From an uncultured Ruminococcus sp. (GTDB taxonomy: Bacteria; Bacillota; Clostridia; Oscillospirales; Ruminococcaceae), in the NCBI GenBank assembly GCA_910577575.1, contig CAJTOG010000004.1, positions 1 to 64,000 of the forward strand: a DNA stretch of 64,000 bases. The letters run 5' to 3'. The position numbers and the translations under genes were made by a program. The stretch's first letter is position 1. Every line of letters starts with the position of its first letter. Of the stretch, positions 1 through 8,515 are shown piece by piece. The notes beneath the pieces are model-generated. The model made no database searches, was not told the DNA's origin, and saw nothing but the letters and a program-made list of their open reading frames with translations.

Positions 1-44
<44 letters not shown>

Positions 45-65
45 ATTTGTGTTTCAACATTAATT

Positions 66-94
66 ATTATATCACAATATATATCAATTGTCAA
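66..94 (-). promoter_or_regulatory. Consensus sigma-A promoter of tRNA-Gly
   Basis: On the minus strand TTGACA (94-89), a 17-nt spacer and TATAAT (71-66) match the consensus exactly. Predicted transcription start is near 59, about 15 nt before the tRNA 5' end. Confidence 0.85.
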
Positions 95-333
95 GTGATT
101 TTTAAAAAAACAGCAATAAATATAAAAAAGTTTTTTTAAAATATAATTATTTGTTTATATTGTTGCTTAAATAATAAATAAGAAAAAATTAAGAAAAATA
201 TTACTTTAAATTTAAGGTAGATATAATATAATTGTCATATTGATGTAAGATTCATGAAGTATAATAATAATCAGATTACAACATGAATTAAATCAGAAAT
301 TAATATTAATGAAAAAAATTTTTTTAAAATCTC

Positions 334-362
334 TTGACAATATTCTAAAAGAGTGTTATTAT
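334..362 (+). promoter_or_regulatory. Probable distal promoter of the ABC transport operon
   Basis: TTGACA at 334-339, 17-nt spacer, TATTAT at 357-362. Transcription from about 369 would give a leader of roughly 330 nt containing the palindrome at 413-432. Confidence 0.6.
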
Positions 363-412
363 ATAAACTGTAGCTTGTGTATTATTATATATAATACAGT
401 AATTATAGATTC

Positions 413-432
413 CTGTTAACTTAAGTTAACAG
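413..432. promoter_or_regulatory. Perfect 20-bp palindrome, operator-like
   Basis: CTGTTAACTTAAGTTAACAG is identical to its own reverse complement. It lies about 45 nt after the start predicted from the 334-362 promoter and ahead of the second promoter. A dimeric repressor site is the simplest reading; no T-run follows it, so it is not a terminator. Confidence 0.5.
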
Positions 433-546
433 AAATTTAACGGATTCATTTATTGAGTTTTTTGTAGTATTATTTTTAAATTTGCTGAATACAATTGAAT
501 AAAATTATTTTTTTGGCTTAAAACTGCAAAATTTCTGCAAAAGTCA

Positions 547-575
547 TTGACAGTAAAGCTATAATGTTATATCAT
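547..575 (+). promoter_or_regulatory. Possible proximal promoter of the ABC transport operon
   Basis: TTGACA at 547-552 with TATCAT at 570-575 (17-nt spacer). It would start transcripts about 115 nt ahead of the first permease. The -10 is weaker than that of the distal site. Confidence 0.4.
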
Positions 576-695
576 ATTTTAAGGGAAAAAGATAATTTCT
601 TTAGTTAAAAAATAAAAATTTATAAAAGGTTCGTCTTTTTCGCTTTTTAAAAACACTTATATATAGAAGCGTTTAATTTATAAGGAAGTGGTTTG

Positions 696-1577
696 ATGAA
701 AAAAGAAAAAAATCAATGCGGGCGACGAGGTGAAAGAATATTCAGCAATGTCTGTGTATTGCCAAGTCTGATAGGAGTTTTAATTTTCTTTCTGATTCCG
801 TTTGGAATAGTTGTTTATTATTCTTTAATAAACAACCCTATAATGCATGAATTTGTAGGAATTCAAAATTATACAAAACTTTTTCAGACTGTTGCATTTA
901 AACGGGCAGCTGCTAATACAGCGATGTTTTCACTTGTATCGGTGCCGCTTGCAATAATTCTTTCTCTTTGGCTTGCTGTTTTGCTGGAGAGAAATATTCC
1001 CGGAAGAAGTATATTCAGAACGTTTTTTCTGAGTCCTCTGATGGTTCCTACTGCTTCTGTTGTATTGGTCTGGCAGGTACTTTTCCATACACATGGTACT
1101 CTTAATCAGATAATTGAAACATTCGGCGGAAACGGTATTGACTGGATGAAATCATCATACGGACAGGTAATTATAATAGTTATGTTCCTCTGGAAAAATT
1201 TGGGATATAATATGATATTGTTTATGTCTGCTCTTGCCGGAATTCCCAAGGATATAATAGAAGTTGCAGAACTTGAGGGTGCAAGCAAGTTTTACCAGTT
1301 TGTACATATAAAATTAAGATATTTGTCTCCGACCATTTTATTTGTATTAATATTGTCTCTTATTAATTCTTTCAAGATTTTCCGTGAAGTTTATCTTTTA
1401 ACGGGTGATTATCCTTATGATAAGATGTATATGCTTCAGCATTTTATGAATAATACTTTTAACAGCCTTGACTATCAGAAGCTTTCAGCAGCGGCAGTAT
1501 TATTTTCATTGGTTATGATTATTGTTATTGCCATACTTCTTATTGCTGAAAATTTCTTCGGAAAGGATGTAGAATAA
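696..1577 (+). CDS. ABC transporter permease, MalF/UgpA-like sugar type
   Basis: Inner-membrane permease of 293 aa with six predicted hydrophobic segments. The cytoplasmic EAA loop that contacts the ATPase is present (EVAELEGASKFYQF near residue 190), which places it in the binding-protein-dependent sugar permease family (BPD_transp_1, MalF-like). I chose the ATG at 696, which lies about 9 nt after AAGGAAG (682-688); a TTG at 693 is also in frame. It is the first gene of a five-gene operon and its stop overlaps the start of the next permease (TAATG). No ATPase is encoded nearby, so a shared MsmX-type ATPase elsewhere is likely (inference). The substrate cannot be read from the sequence. Confidence 0.88.
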   Translation: MKKEKNQCGRRGERIFSNVCVLPSLIGVLIFFLIPFGIVVYYSLINNPIMHEFVGIQNYTKLFQTVAFKRAAANTAMFSLVSVPLAIILSLWLAVLLERNIPGRSIFRTFFLSPLMVPTASVVLVWQVLFHTHGTLNQIIETFGGNGIDWMKSSYGQVIIIVMFLWKNLGYNMILFMSALAGIPKDIIEVAELEGASKFYQFVHIKLRYLSPTILFVLILSLINSFKIFREVYLLTGDYPYDKMYMLQHFMNNTFNSLDYQKLSAAAVLFSLVMIIVIAILLIAENFFGKDVE

Positions 1578-2467
1578 TGACAAGACGCAGAAAGGAAAGA
1601 ACACTTAATATAGTCATCACTGTTTTTGCCTGTATTGCTGCAATACTTTTTCTTATGCCCACCGTTCTTACTATAGCAAATTCATTCATGACTTCAACTG
1701 AAATTTCGGCAAACTATGGTGCAATGCTAAATAATATAACTGACAGTGAGAAAACGTTTATTTCAGAAAATGTAAACCTTAAATTTCTTCCGGATAAAGT
1801 AACCTTTGAACAATATAAAAGTGTATTGTTCAAAAGTCCGGATTATTTATTAAAATTTTGGAATTCGGTAATGCTTACAGTACCTATAACGTTTTTTCAG
1901 ATAATAATTGCAATATTTACATCATACGGTTTTTCAAGATACCCGAATAAATACAAAAGCGTAATATTTTTTGCTTATATTATTCTTATGATAATGCCTT
2001 ATCAGGTGACGCTTGTACCTAATTTTCTTGTGGCAGAAAAATTCAATATACTTAATACACGGTGGGCAATAATCCTTCCCGGAATATTTTCACCGTTCAG
2101 TGTATTTCTTCTTACAAAGGTAATGAAGCGTATTCCGCATTCATATGTTGAAGCTGCAAAGCTTGATGGTGCAAGTGAGTTTCAGATTCTTACGAAAATA
2201 TATGTTCCGATGTGTAAGGGTGCATTAGTATCAATTACAATGCTTGTGTTTATAGATTATTGGAATATGGTTGAACAGCCTCTTGTACTTATGAAAGACA
2301 GTGATATGCATCCGTTGTCAGTGTTTCTTTCACAGATAAATACGGGAGATATAGGACTTGCATTTGCAGTTGGGGTTGTGTATATGATACCTACTATACT
2401 TATGTTCCTTTATGGTGAAGATTATCTCGTTGAGGGCATAACATGTTCAGGTGGAATCAAAGGATAA
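1577..2467 (+). CDS. ABC transporter permease, MalG-like sugar type
   Basis: Partner permease of 296 aa. It carries the EAA motif EAAKLDGASEFQILTKIYVP near residue 190 and about six membrane segments, typical of MalG-family proteins. Between the first and second segments there is a longer extracytoplasmic loop (about residues 35-85) containing a KFLPDKVTFEQYKSVL stretch, a variant seen in oligosaccharide permeases. It overlaps the preceding gene by one base, so translation is probably coupled and the two form the membrane heterodimer. The 3' end runs to within 18 nt of the adaptor start. Confidence 0.88.
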   Translation: MTRRRKERTLNIVITVFACIAAILFLMPTVLTIANSFMTSTEISANYGAMLNNITDSEKTFISENVNLKFLPDKVTFEQYKSVLFKSPDYLLKFWNSVMLTVPITFFQIIIAIFTSYGFSRYPNKYKSVIFFAYIILMIMPYQVTLVPNFLVAEKFNILNTRWAIILPGIFSPFSVFLLTKVMKRIPHSYVEAAKLDGASEFQILTKIYVPMCKGALVSITMLVFIDYWNMVEQPLVLMKDSDMHPLSVFLSQINTGDIGLAFAVGVVYMIPTILMFLYGEDYLVEGITCSGGIKG

Positions 2468-2484
2468 AGAAAGGAAGATTAAAC

Positions 2485-4311
2485 ATGGCTGATAAATTTC
2501 AGATAAAAGATTCAGAAGATATAAAAATTAACAAGGATAAACATAATCCCCTTAAAAGGAGAGATGTTATAAAAACAGTTCTGATTATATTTTTAGCTAT
2601 TCTGCTTATACTTACATTTTTTTCAAATACAATTATGAACAAGTCGCTTTCTCAGATATCTACGGAGCGTACGTCTTCAGGAAAGCTTACAGAACGTCTC
2701 AGAGGAAGCGGTATGGTCGAATCAAACCAAAGTTATGGAGTTACTGTTGATAGTAATAAAACTGTTGATACAGTAATGGTAAAGGTAGGCAAGGAAGTTG
2801 AAAAGGGAGATGTACTTTTTACAGTCGGCACCGGTGAAAGCGAGGAACTTACAGCGGCAGAAGACGCTCTTAACGCTCTTAAACTTGAATATCAGAAAGC
2901 AATGCTCACTCCGCCCGCTGATTATACTGAAGAAAATCAGGCTATAAAAAATGCTCGTGATGATTTGGCATCAGCAATTGCCAAAAGAGATAACGCAATT
3001 GCAAATCAAGGCGGAGTTCAGGCAGCAAAGGACAATTATAATAATAATAAGTCTCAACTTAATCATTATACAAAGCTTGAAACAAAATTAACAGCGGTTA
3101 TTTCTGCTATTGATACTGATTCATATGCAGGAGCACCTGCCGAATATACAGGTGAGCTTATATCTCTCCAGAATGCTTATACAGACGCTGAAACAGAATA
3201 TAATTCAGCTAAGAATCTTTATATGGCACTTGTATCAGGAGGAAGTATAAATGATAATAATGATATGAGTGGTGCAGATATAACAACAAGGGAATCTGTA
3301 GAACCAACTACTGATGGAACAATGTCACCTGTTGTTTCTGCGGAGGAAATAGAAGCTGCAAAGGCTGATATGGAAGCAAAAGAAGCTGAAATGAATACAG
3401 CCAAGGATAATTATGACAACGCCAAATATAACCTCAGAACTCAATATGCAGCTCAGCTTGCAGATGCTGAAAGCAATATTGACTGGTATACTGCTCAGAT
3501 TAATGAATATGAATCAAACAATACAGACAATGGAATGACTATTGATGATTTGGAGGAAGATGTTAAAACCAAACAGCGTGCACTTGAAGATTTGATTACT
3601 GCTCTTAATAAAACTATGAAGGACAATGACAATCAGGGTAAACTTACAAATCTTGATATTGAAGCAAAGAAAAAAGAAATTGAAAGAGCTGAAAAGAAAG
3701 TAGAAAAAATTCGCAAGGAAACTGAAACAACTGAAATAAAGTCCAAACACAGTGGTATAGTAAGTGCAGTTAATATTAAAGCAGGCGATGAAACTGTTCC
3801 GGATATGGAGCTTATTATAATAGATATTGCTGAAGAGGGATATACTGTTCAGATTACTGTTGATGCTGAAAAGACAAAGAAAATAAAAAAAGGAATTGCT
3901 GCTGAAGTTGTAAATAACTGGAGCGGTAGTATTGAAGCAATTCTTACTGATATAAAAAATGATACAACAGCAGGTTCAAAGAACCGTATACTTGTATTTT
4001 CTGTTACAGGTGATGTTGATTCGGGAAGCTATATAGATTTGTCAATTCCTTGCGGAAGCGGAAACTATGACGCAATTGTTCCAAAAAGTGCAGTATATGA
4101 AGACAAGGATGGAAAGTTTGTTCTTACGGTAATGTCAAAAAGTTCTCCTCTTGGAAACAGATATTATGCACAAAAGGTGCCTGTTGAAATTCAGGCTTCT
4201 GATGAACTTTCAAGTGCAGTATTGGGTAATATTAAAAATGGAGATTATGTTATCACAGCGGCAAGCAAGCCTGTTTCACCGGGAGATCAGGTAAAAATGA
4301 AAGATGAGTAA
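2485..4311 (+). CDS. HlyD-family periplasmic-adaptor-like (membrane fusion) protein
   Basis: 608-aa protein with a short charged N-terminus, one membrane anchor (about residues 28-48), a first biotinyl/lipoyl half-motif (VKVGKEVEKGDVLFTVG, about 95-115), a very long alanine/glutamate/lysine-rich coiled-coil hairpin (about 120-390), the second lipoyl half (KHSGIVSAVNIKAGDE) and a beta-barrel-like C-terminus. This is the layout of HlyD/MacA adaptors, which in Gram-positives belong to exporters or to wall-spanning complexes. The ATG at 2485 follows AAGGAAG; an upstream in-frame ATG at 2443 lies inside the preceding permease and is less likely. Finding such an adaptor inside an importer-type sugar ABC operon is unusual. 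Confidence 0.75.
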   Translation: MADKFQIKDSEDIKINKDKHNPLKRRDVIKTVLIIFLAILLILTFFSNTIMNKSLSQISTERTSSGKLTERLRGSGMVESNQSYGVTVDSNKTVDTVMVKVGKEVEKGDVLFTVGTGESEELTAAEDALNALKLEYQKAMLTPPADYTEENQAIKNARDDLASAIAKRDNAIANQGGVQAAKDNYNNNKSQLNHYTKLETKLTAVISAIDTDSYAGAPAEYTGELISLQNAYTDAETEYNSAKNLYMALVSGGSINDNNDMSGADITTRESVEPTTDGTMSPVVSAEEIEAAKADMEAKEAEMNTAKDNYDNAKYNLRTQYAAQLADAESNIDWYTAQINEYESNNTDNGMTIDDLEEDVKTKQRALEDLITALNKTMKDNDNQGKLTNLDIEAKKKEIERAEKKVEKIRKETETTEIKSKHSGIVSAVNIKAGDETVPDMELIIIDIAEEGYTVQITVDAEKTKKIKKGIAAEVVNNWSGSIEAILTDIKNDTTAGSKNRILVFSVTGDVDSGSYIDLSIPCGSGNYDAIVPKSAVYEDKDGKFVLTVMSKSSPLGNRYYAQKVPVEIQASDELSSAVLGNIKNGDYVITAASKPVSPGDQVKMKDE

Positions 4312-4325
4312 GGCAGGTGAGCTTA

Positions 4326-5489
4326 ATGAAAATCAAAAAGCTTCTGTATACTGTTTTAACCGTTCTGAATGTCTTATCACTGACAGGCACGCTTATTCTT
4401 ACTGTTATTGGAAGTTCGCTGGCAAAATCCCAGAGATATAATGATATGGCGGACAGATGGGATTCCAAAGGCGGTTATTCTCAGATAAGCTGTTTTTTCT
4501 CAGATGATTCAGGTTTTACAACTGATAACATCGGCGGAATCAAAGCAAATGCACTTACTTCGTTAAAAAATATGTCAATTACTCCTGAAGAAAACCAGAA
4601 ACTTATTTTGGAATCTTACAGTACACCTGCAGGGCAGATAACAATAAGAAGCGATACCACAAACGGACGTTCTGAAGCAGAACTTACAGCGGTAGGCGGT
4701 GACTTTTTCATGTTCCGTGGTTTTGATTTGCTGGATGGCTCTTACTTCACTGATGATGATTTGATGCAGGACGGTGTGGTAATTGATAGAACTCTTGCAT
4801 GGTCCTTATATGGTGCTCAAAACGTTTCAGGCATGAATATATATATAAACGGTATTAAATTCTATATTGCCGGAGTTATAGATAATCCTCAGACAAAGCA
4901 GGAAAAAAAGACAATAGGTGAACTTCCGAGGGCTTATATATCTTATGATGGAGCAGGGCTGCTTGATAATTCTTCTTCTGTAGTTTCAAAAGTTCCTATA
5001 CGTGATAAAGATTCAATTGGAGATAATGACAGTATTATGCCTTCTGATACAGGACTTAAAAAAATAAGCTGTTATGAATGCATAATGCCGAATCCGGTTG
5101 AAAATTATGCGTATAATACTGTAAATGACTATTTTGAAAATTCATATAAGAATAAATATACTATAGTAAATAATTCTGAAAGATTCAATCCGGCTGTCAG
5201 GGCAAAGTCATTTAAAAATCTTTCGAATTATGCAGCAGTGGAAAACTCTGTTATATATCCTTACTGGGAAAATGCCTCACGTATTATTGAATTTAAACTG
5301 ACGACAGTTTATTTTTACAGGAGACTGACATATATTATTCCGATTCTTACATTATTATGGCTTATTGTTCTGTTCTGGAGAATGGCGGGTAGATTCAAAA
5401 ATCGGATTATTGAGTGGACGAGTGATAAAATTACAAGAATAATCTATAATCATAATCAAAGACAAAAAAAGAAAAAAGAAAATATTTAA
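4326..5489 (+). CDS. MacB/FtsX periplasmic-core-like membrane protein, single domain
   Basis: 387-aa protein with an N-terminal membrane segment (about residues 5-30), a large extracytoplasmic domain (about 35-320) and a C-terminal membrane segment followed by a basic, lysine-rich tail. The extracytoplasmic part, with motifs such as GGDFFMFRGFDLLDGSYFT and GVVIDRTLAW, matches the MacB periplasmic core domain that precedes the FtsX permease in MacB-type transporters, but the usual three further transmembrane helices of FtsX are missing. The ATG at 4326 follows AGGTGA; GTG at 4317 is an alternative. It sits next to the HlyD-like adaptor, as MacA and MacB do, which suggests the two proteins form a complex (inference). 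Confidence 0.65.
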   Translation: MKIKKLLYTVLTVLNVLSLTGTLILTVIGSSLAKSQRYNDMADRWDSKGGYSQISCFFSDDSGFTTDNIGGIKANALTSLKNMSITPEENQKLILESYSTPAGQITIRSDTTNGRSEAELTAVGGDFFMFRGFDLLDGSYFTDDDLMQDGVVIDRTLAWSLYGAQNVSGMNIYINGIKFYIAGVIDNPQTKQEKKTIGELPRAYISYDGAGLLDNSSSVVSKVPIRDKDSIGDNDSIMPSDTGLKKISCYECIMPNPVENYAYNTVNDYFENSYKNKYTIVNNSERFNPAVRAKSFKNLSNYAAVENSVIYPYWENASRIIEFKLTTVYFYRRLTYIIPILTLLWLIVLFWRMAGRFKNRIIEWTSDKITRIIYNHNQRQKKKKENI

Positions 5490-5510
5490 AAGGAAAGGAA
5501 GTTTTTTACT

Positions 5511-7934
5511 ATGAAAAACTCTAAGAAAACAATTGCGGGAATTATGGCTTTTGCATGCATGCTCTCACTGGCTTCATGCGGTGAAAATAACAACAACAGT
5601 TCAAACAGTCAGAGCGGTGGAAGCAACAGTGCTGTTACAGCTGAAAAAATAGCTGATAAGTCATTTAAGGCCATTGAAATCGCAGGAAATATTTCTCTTA
5701 ATTATATCCGTTCTATAAAGCCTGTTGGTGATACCGGAAAGGTTCTTATTACAGGCAATACTGATGATGGCAGTGCTATGTGTGTTACGGATTATGAATT
5801 TACTGACTTTACTCAAATTAATTTTGAGATTGATACTGAAGAGGAAAATTCAGAATCTTACTACAATTCAGTTGTAGGTGCAGACGGTACAATCTATATC
5901 TTTGCAACTATTATATCATATGGCGATGTGAAAATGCCTGATTATGATGACCCTGACTTTGACTATGAAAGCTTTGACTGGGATGCATTCAATGAAGCTG
6001 CAAAAATCACATACAAGCTTTATACTATTGACATTGACGGAAACATTCTTACTGAAAATGAAATCAAGGGTATTGAAAAATATCAAAGTGATGATGAAGA
6101 TGAAGGAATGTATTTAGGAGATGTTTATCCGTGTGGAGATAAGCTGATTATGAAGCTAAGCTCTAACAAAATTTCAGACGGTGTAATGGTTACAGTAGAT
6201 GCTGACGGTACAATTGGCGATGAAATAGAGCTGGGCGATGATTCTTATAACTTTTATACCAATATAACAGGAACAGACGGAAATTTCTATTTTTATTCTT
6301 ATGATGATGACGGAAACAATATAATAAAGCATATTGATGCGTCAACAATGTCCATTTCAGATGATGTCATCACAATAAACGGCGATGAGATTGACTATAT
6401 AAACAATTTTATGAACGGTTCAGGAGATTATAAGTTCTATGTTTCAAACACAACTTCACTTTTTGGCATAAAAGATGACGGGACAGCAGAAGAGATAATA
6501 AACTGGATTGATTCAGACCTTAGCGGCGACTATATTGACTTTGTTGTCCCTGATGAAAATGGTGAGTTTATCATTCATGAAAACAACTGGACTACAAATA
6601 CTGATTCCTTTTACCGTCTTACCAAGCGTGATGCATCTGAACTTGAAAACGTACAGATTATAAGCATGGTTGTTGACTACAGCGATAATGATGTTATGGA
6701 AAAAGTTAAGGAGTTCAATAAAACAAATGACGGCTACAGAATCAAGATTGAAGATTACAATAAATATTATGAATGGGATGAAGAAAAAGGTACACAACTT
6801 AATTCTCCTGATGCACAGCTTAAACTTGATATTGCTGCTGGAAAAACTCCTGATATAATCTGCATGGGCAACGGTTCGTCACTCTTTACTTCTTTGGGAA
6901 AGAAAGGTGCATTGGTTGACCTGTATGAGCTTATGGGAACGGACGGTACTGTTTCAAAGGATGATATTGTGCCGAGTGTTCTTAAAGCAGGCGAGCTTGA
7001 CGGAAAACTTTTAACAGTTTCACCTTCATTCTATGTTACCACTTTTGCCGCAAAAAAGAAATATATTGACAAACAGGGCTGGACTATAGATGAGATGATT
7101 GAAACATATAATAATCTTCCGAATGATATGAAGCTTTTTGCCTACAATCAGAGCAGAGAAAATATTTTCAGCAGTTTGCTTTACGGCGGTAATTTTATTG
7201 ATTCTAAAAACGGTACGTGCAGTTTTGATTCTCCCGAATTTATAAAACTTCTTGAATTTTGTAATCGTTTTGAAGATGAAGAGGATCCGGACTGGGAAAC
7301 AATGAGTCAGGATGAAATGGATGATTATTGGAATGAGCAGGAAACTGCCTGTATGAATGATAAAGCATTCCTTGGTGAAATGTCTCTTTATAGTTTAAGA
7401 GATTACAGCCGTACGAGATATGTAATGTTCAATGATGAAATAAGCCTTGTCGGTCTTCCGAACGCAGGCGGAAACGGAGCTGTACTTAGCTTAAACAAGA
7501 ATTATGCAATTATGTCAAGCTCTTCAAACAAGGATGTCTGCTGGAAATTTATTTCACAATTCTTTGATGAGGATTATCAGACAGGAGACAGAGTTTATCA
7601 AATTCCTTCACTTAAATCAGCTTTTGAAAAGAAACTTGATGAGACAATGGAAAATCCTTACTATATTGATGAAAATGGCAAAAAACAGGAATATGAAGAC
7701 AAGTATTATATAAATGACAAGGAAGTTAAAATTCCTAATCTGAGTCAGGAAGAAAGAGATTTCCTTGAAGAATATATACTCGGTGCCGAACCTGCTTCTT
7801 TTGACTGGAGCAATAATATAAATGAAATCATAAAGGAAGAAATTTCAGCCTATTTCGAGGGTGAACGCTCCGCACAGGAAACTGCTGAACTTATTCAGAA
7901 CAGAGTTTCTATTCTGGTAAGCGAGCAGTCATAA
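5511..7934 (+). CDS. Extracellular solute-binding lipoprotein with large N-terminal sensor-like domain
   Basis: 807-aa lipoprotein: a type II signal peptide ends in the lipobox LASC with lipid-modified Cys23, followed by a Ser/Asn linker. Residues about 40-375 are a beta-rich region with repeated blade-like units (GxxYxxxTDDDG, VDADGTIGDEIEL), reminiscent of a beta-propeller. Residues about 385-800 are a family 1 solute-binding protein (VKEFNKTNDGYRIKIEDYN, LKLDIAAGKTPDIICMGN, and a late ALMSSSSNKDVCWKF-like segment). A normal sugar-binding protein is about 430 aa, so this one is nearly double. It is last in the operon with both permeases and probably delivers the substrate to them. The extra domain may contact the adaptor and MacB-like protein (inference). 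Confidence 0.85.
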   Translation: MKNSKKTIAGIMAFACMLSLASCGENNNNSSNSQSGGSNSAVTAEKIADKSFKAIEIAGNISLNYIRSIKPVGDTGKVLITGNTDDGSAMCVTDYEFTDFTQINFEIDTEEENSESYYNSVVGADGTIYIFATIISYGDVKMPDYDDPDFDYESFDWDAFNEAAKITYKLYTIDIDGNILTENEIKGIEKYQSDDEDEGMYLGDVYPCGDKLIMKLSSNKISDGVMVTVDADGTIGDEIELGDDSYNFYTNITGTDGNFYFYSYDDDGNNIIKHIDASTMSISDDVITINGDEIDYINNFMNGSGDYKFYVSNTTSLFGIKDDGTAEEIINWIDSDLSGDYIDFVVPDENGEFIIHENNWTTNTDSFYRLTKRDASELENVQIISMVVDYSDNDVMEKVKEFNKTNDGYRIKIEDYNKYYEWDEEKGTQLNSPDAQLKLDIAAGKTPDIICMGNGSSLFTSLGKKGALVDLYELMGTDGTVSKDDIVPSVLKAGELDGKLLTVSPSFYVTTFAAKKKYIDKQGWTIDEMIETYNNLPNDMKLFAYNQSRENIFSSLLYGGNFIDSKNGTCSFDSPEFIKLLEFCNRFEDEEDPDWETMSQDEMDDYWNEQETACMNDKAFLGEMSLYSLRDYSRTRYVMFNDEISLVGLPNAGGNGAVLSLNKNYAIMSSSSNKDVCWKFISQFFDEDYQTGDRVYQIPSLKSAFEKKLDETMENPYYIDENGKKQEYEDKYYINDKEVKIPNLSQEERDFLEEYILGAEPASFDWSNNINEIIKEEISAYFEGERSAQETAELIQNRVSILVSEQS

Positions 7935-7982
7935 ATTAAGATATCTTCTATTTATATACTCCAACCTCCTTATAATAAGAAT

Positions 7983-8008
7983 CGGACTTCTGTGTTTTCA
8001 GAAGTCCG
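7983..8008 (+). terminator. Intrinsic terminator of the transport operon, probably bidirectional
   Basis: A 10-bp perfect stem (CGGACTTCTG / CAGAAGTCCG) with a 6-nt loop is followed by a T-rich tail. It lies between two convergent genes. Confidence 0.8.
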
Positions 8009-8011
8009 GTT

Positions 8012-8425
8012 CTATTTTATGTTCCTGATATTGATTAAAGATATGATTATTGCAGTAAAGGCAGGGAATATAACCGGCAAAATCCTTGATTTATACATAT
8101 TGCTTATAGGAAGCATTGTATAATTATCGCTCCAGCCTGCATTGTCAGCATGATTACAGAGAAGATAAAGCATTATAAGACACATAATCAGTCCGGAAAT
8201 CGAGCATATAAATGATATTGTATTTATTATTTTTTTTGTAAAAATACAAAGAAAAGCTCCTACAGTCATCATCAGACCGGATATTATCAAAAAAAATCCT
8301 ATATTTGCTACTTTGTCTCCGTAACCTGATTTATTGTATATTAATCCTGAACCTGCAAGACAAGTCATAAATAATGGATAAATCAGTGTAAAAATTATCA
8401 TAATAATTTTAATTATTTTTTTCAT
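8012..8425 (-). CDS. Small four-helix membrane protein, unknown function
   Basis: 137 aa, almost entirely hydrophobic, with about four predicted membrane segments separated by short polar loops and a basic N-terminus (MKKIIKIIM). A ribosome-binding site (GGAG) lies about 8 nt before the ATG. I do not recognise a family. It is a single gene convergent with the transport operon and divergent from spoIVB, with no conserved neighbour to hint at function. Confidence 0.65.
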   Translation of the reverse strand: MKKIIKIIMIIFTLIYPLFMTCLAGSGLIYNKSGYGDKVANIGFFLIISGLMMTVGAFLCIFTKKIINTISFICSISGLIMCLIMLYLLCNHADNAGWSDNYTMLPISNMYKSRILPVIFPAFTAIIISLINIRNIK

Positions 8426-8515
8426 AAATTAACTCCGTGAAATTCTCATTTATATTGCCCATACTTTTATATATAATAAGTGTAGCCGATATTTTCGGCT
8501 GAAAGGATTGAGGAA

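Larger units (their letters stand above)
95..692. other. AT-rich non-coding region with promoter-like sites and a palindrome
   Basis: No coding frame can be supported here. The stretch is extremely AT-rich and holds two promoter-like motifs reading rightward (334-362 and 547-575) and a perfect 20-bp palindrome (413-432). It is the control region of the transport operon that starts at 696. Confidence 0.6.
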
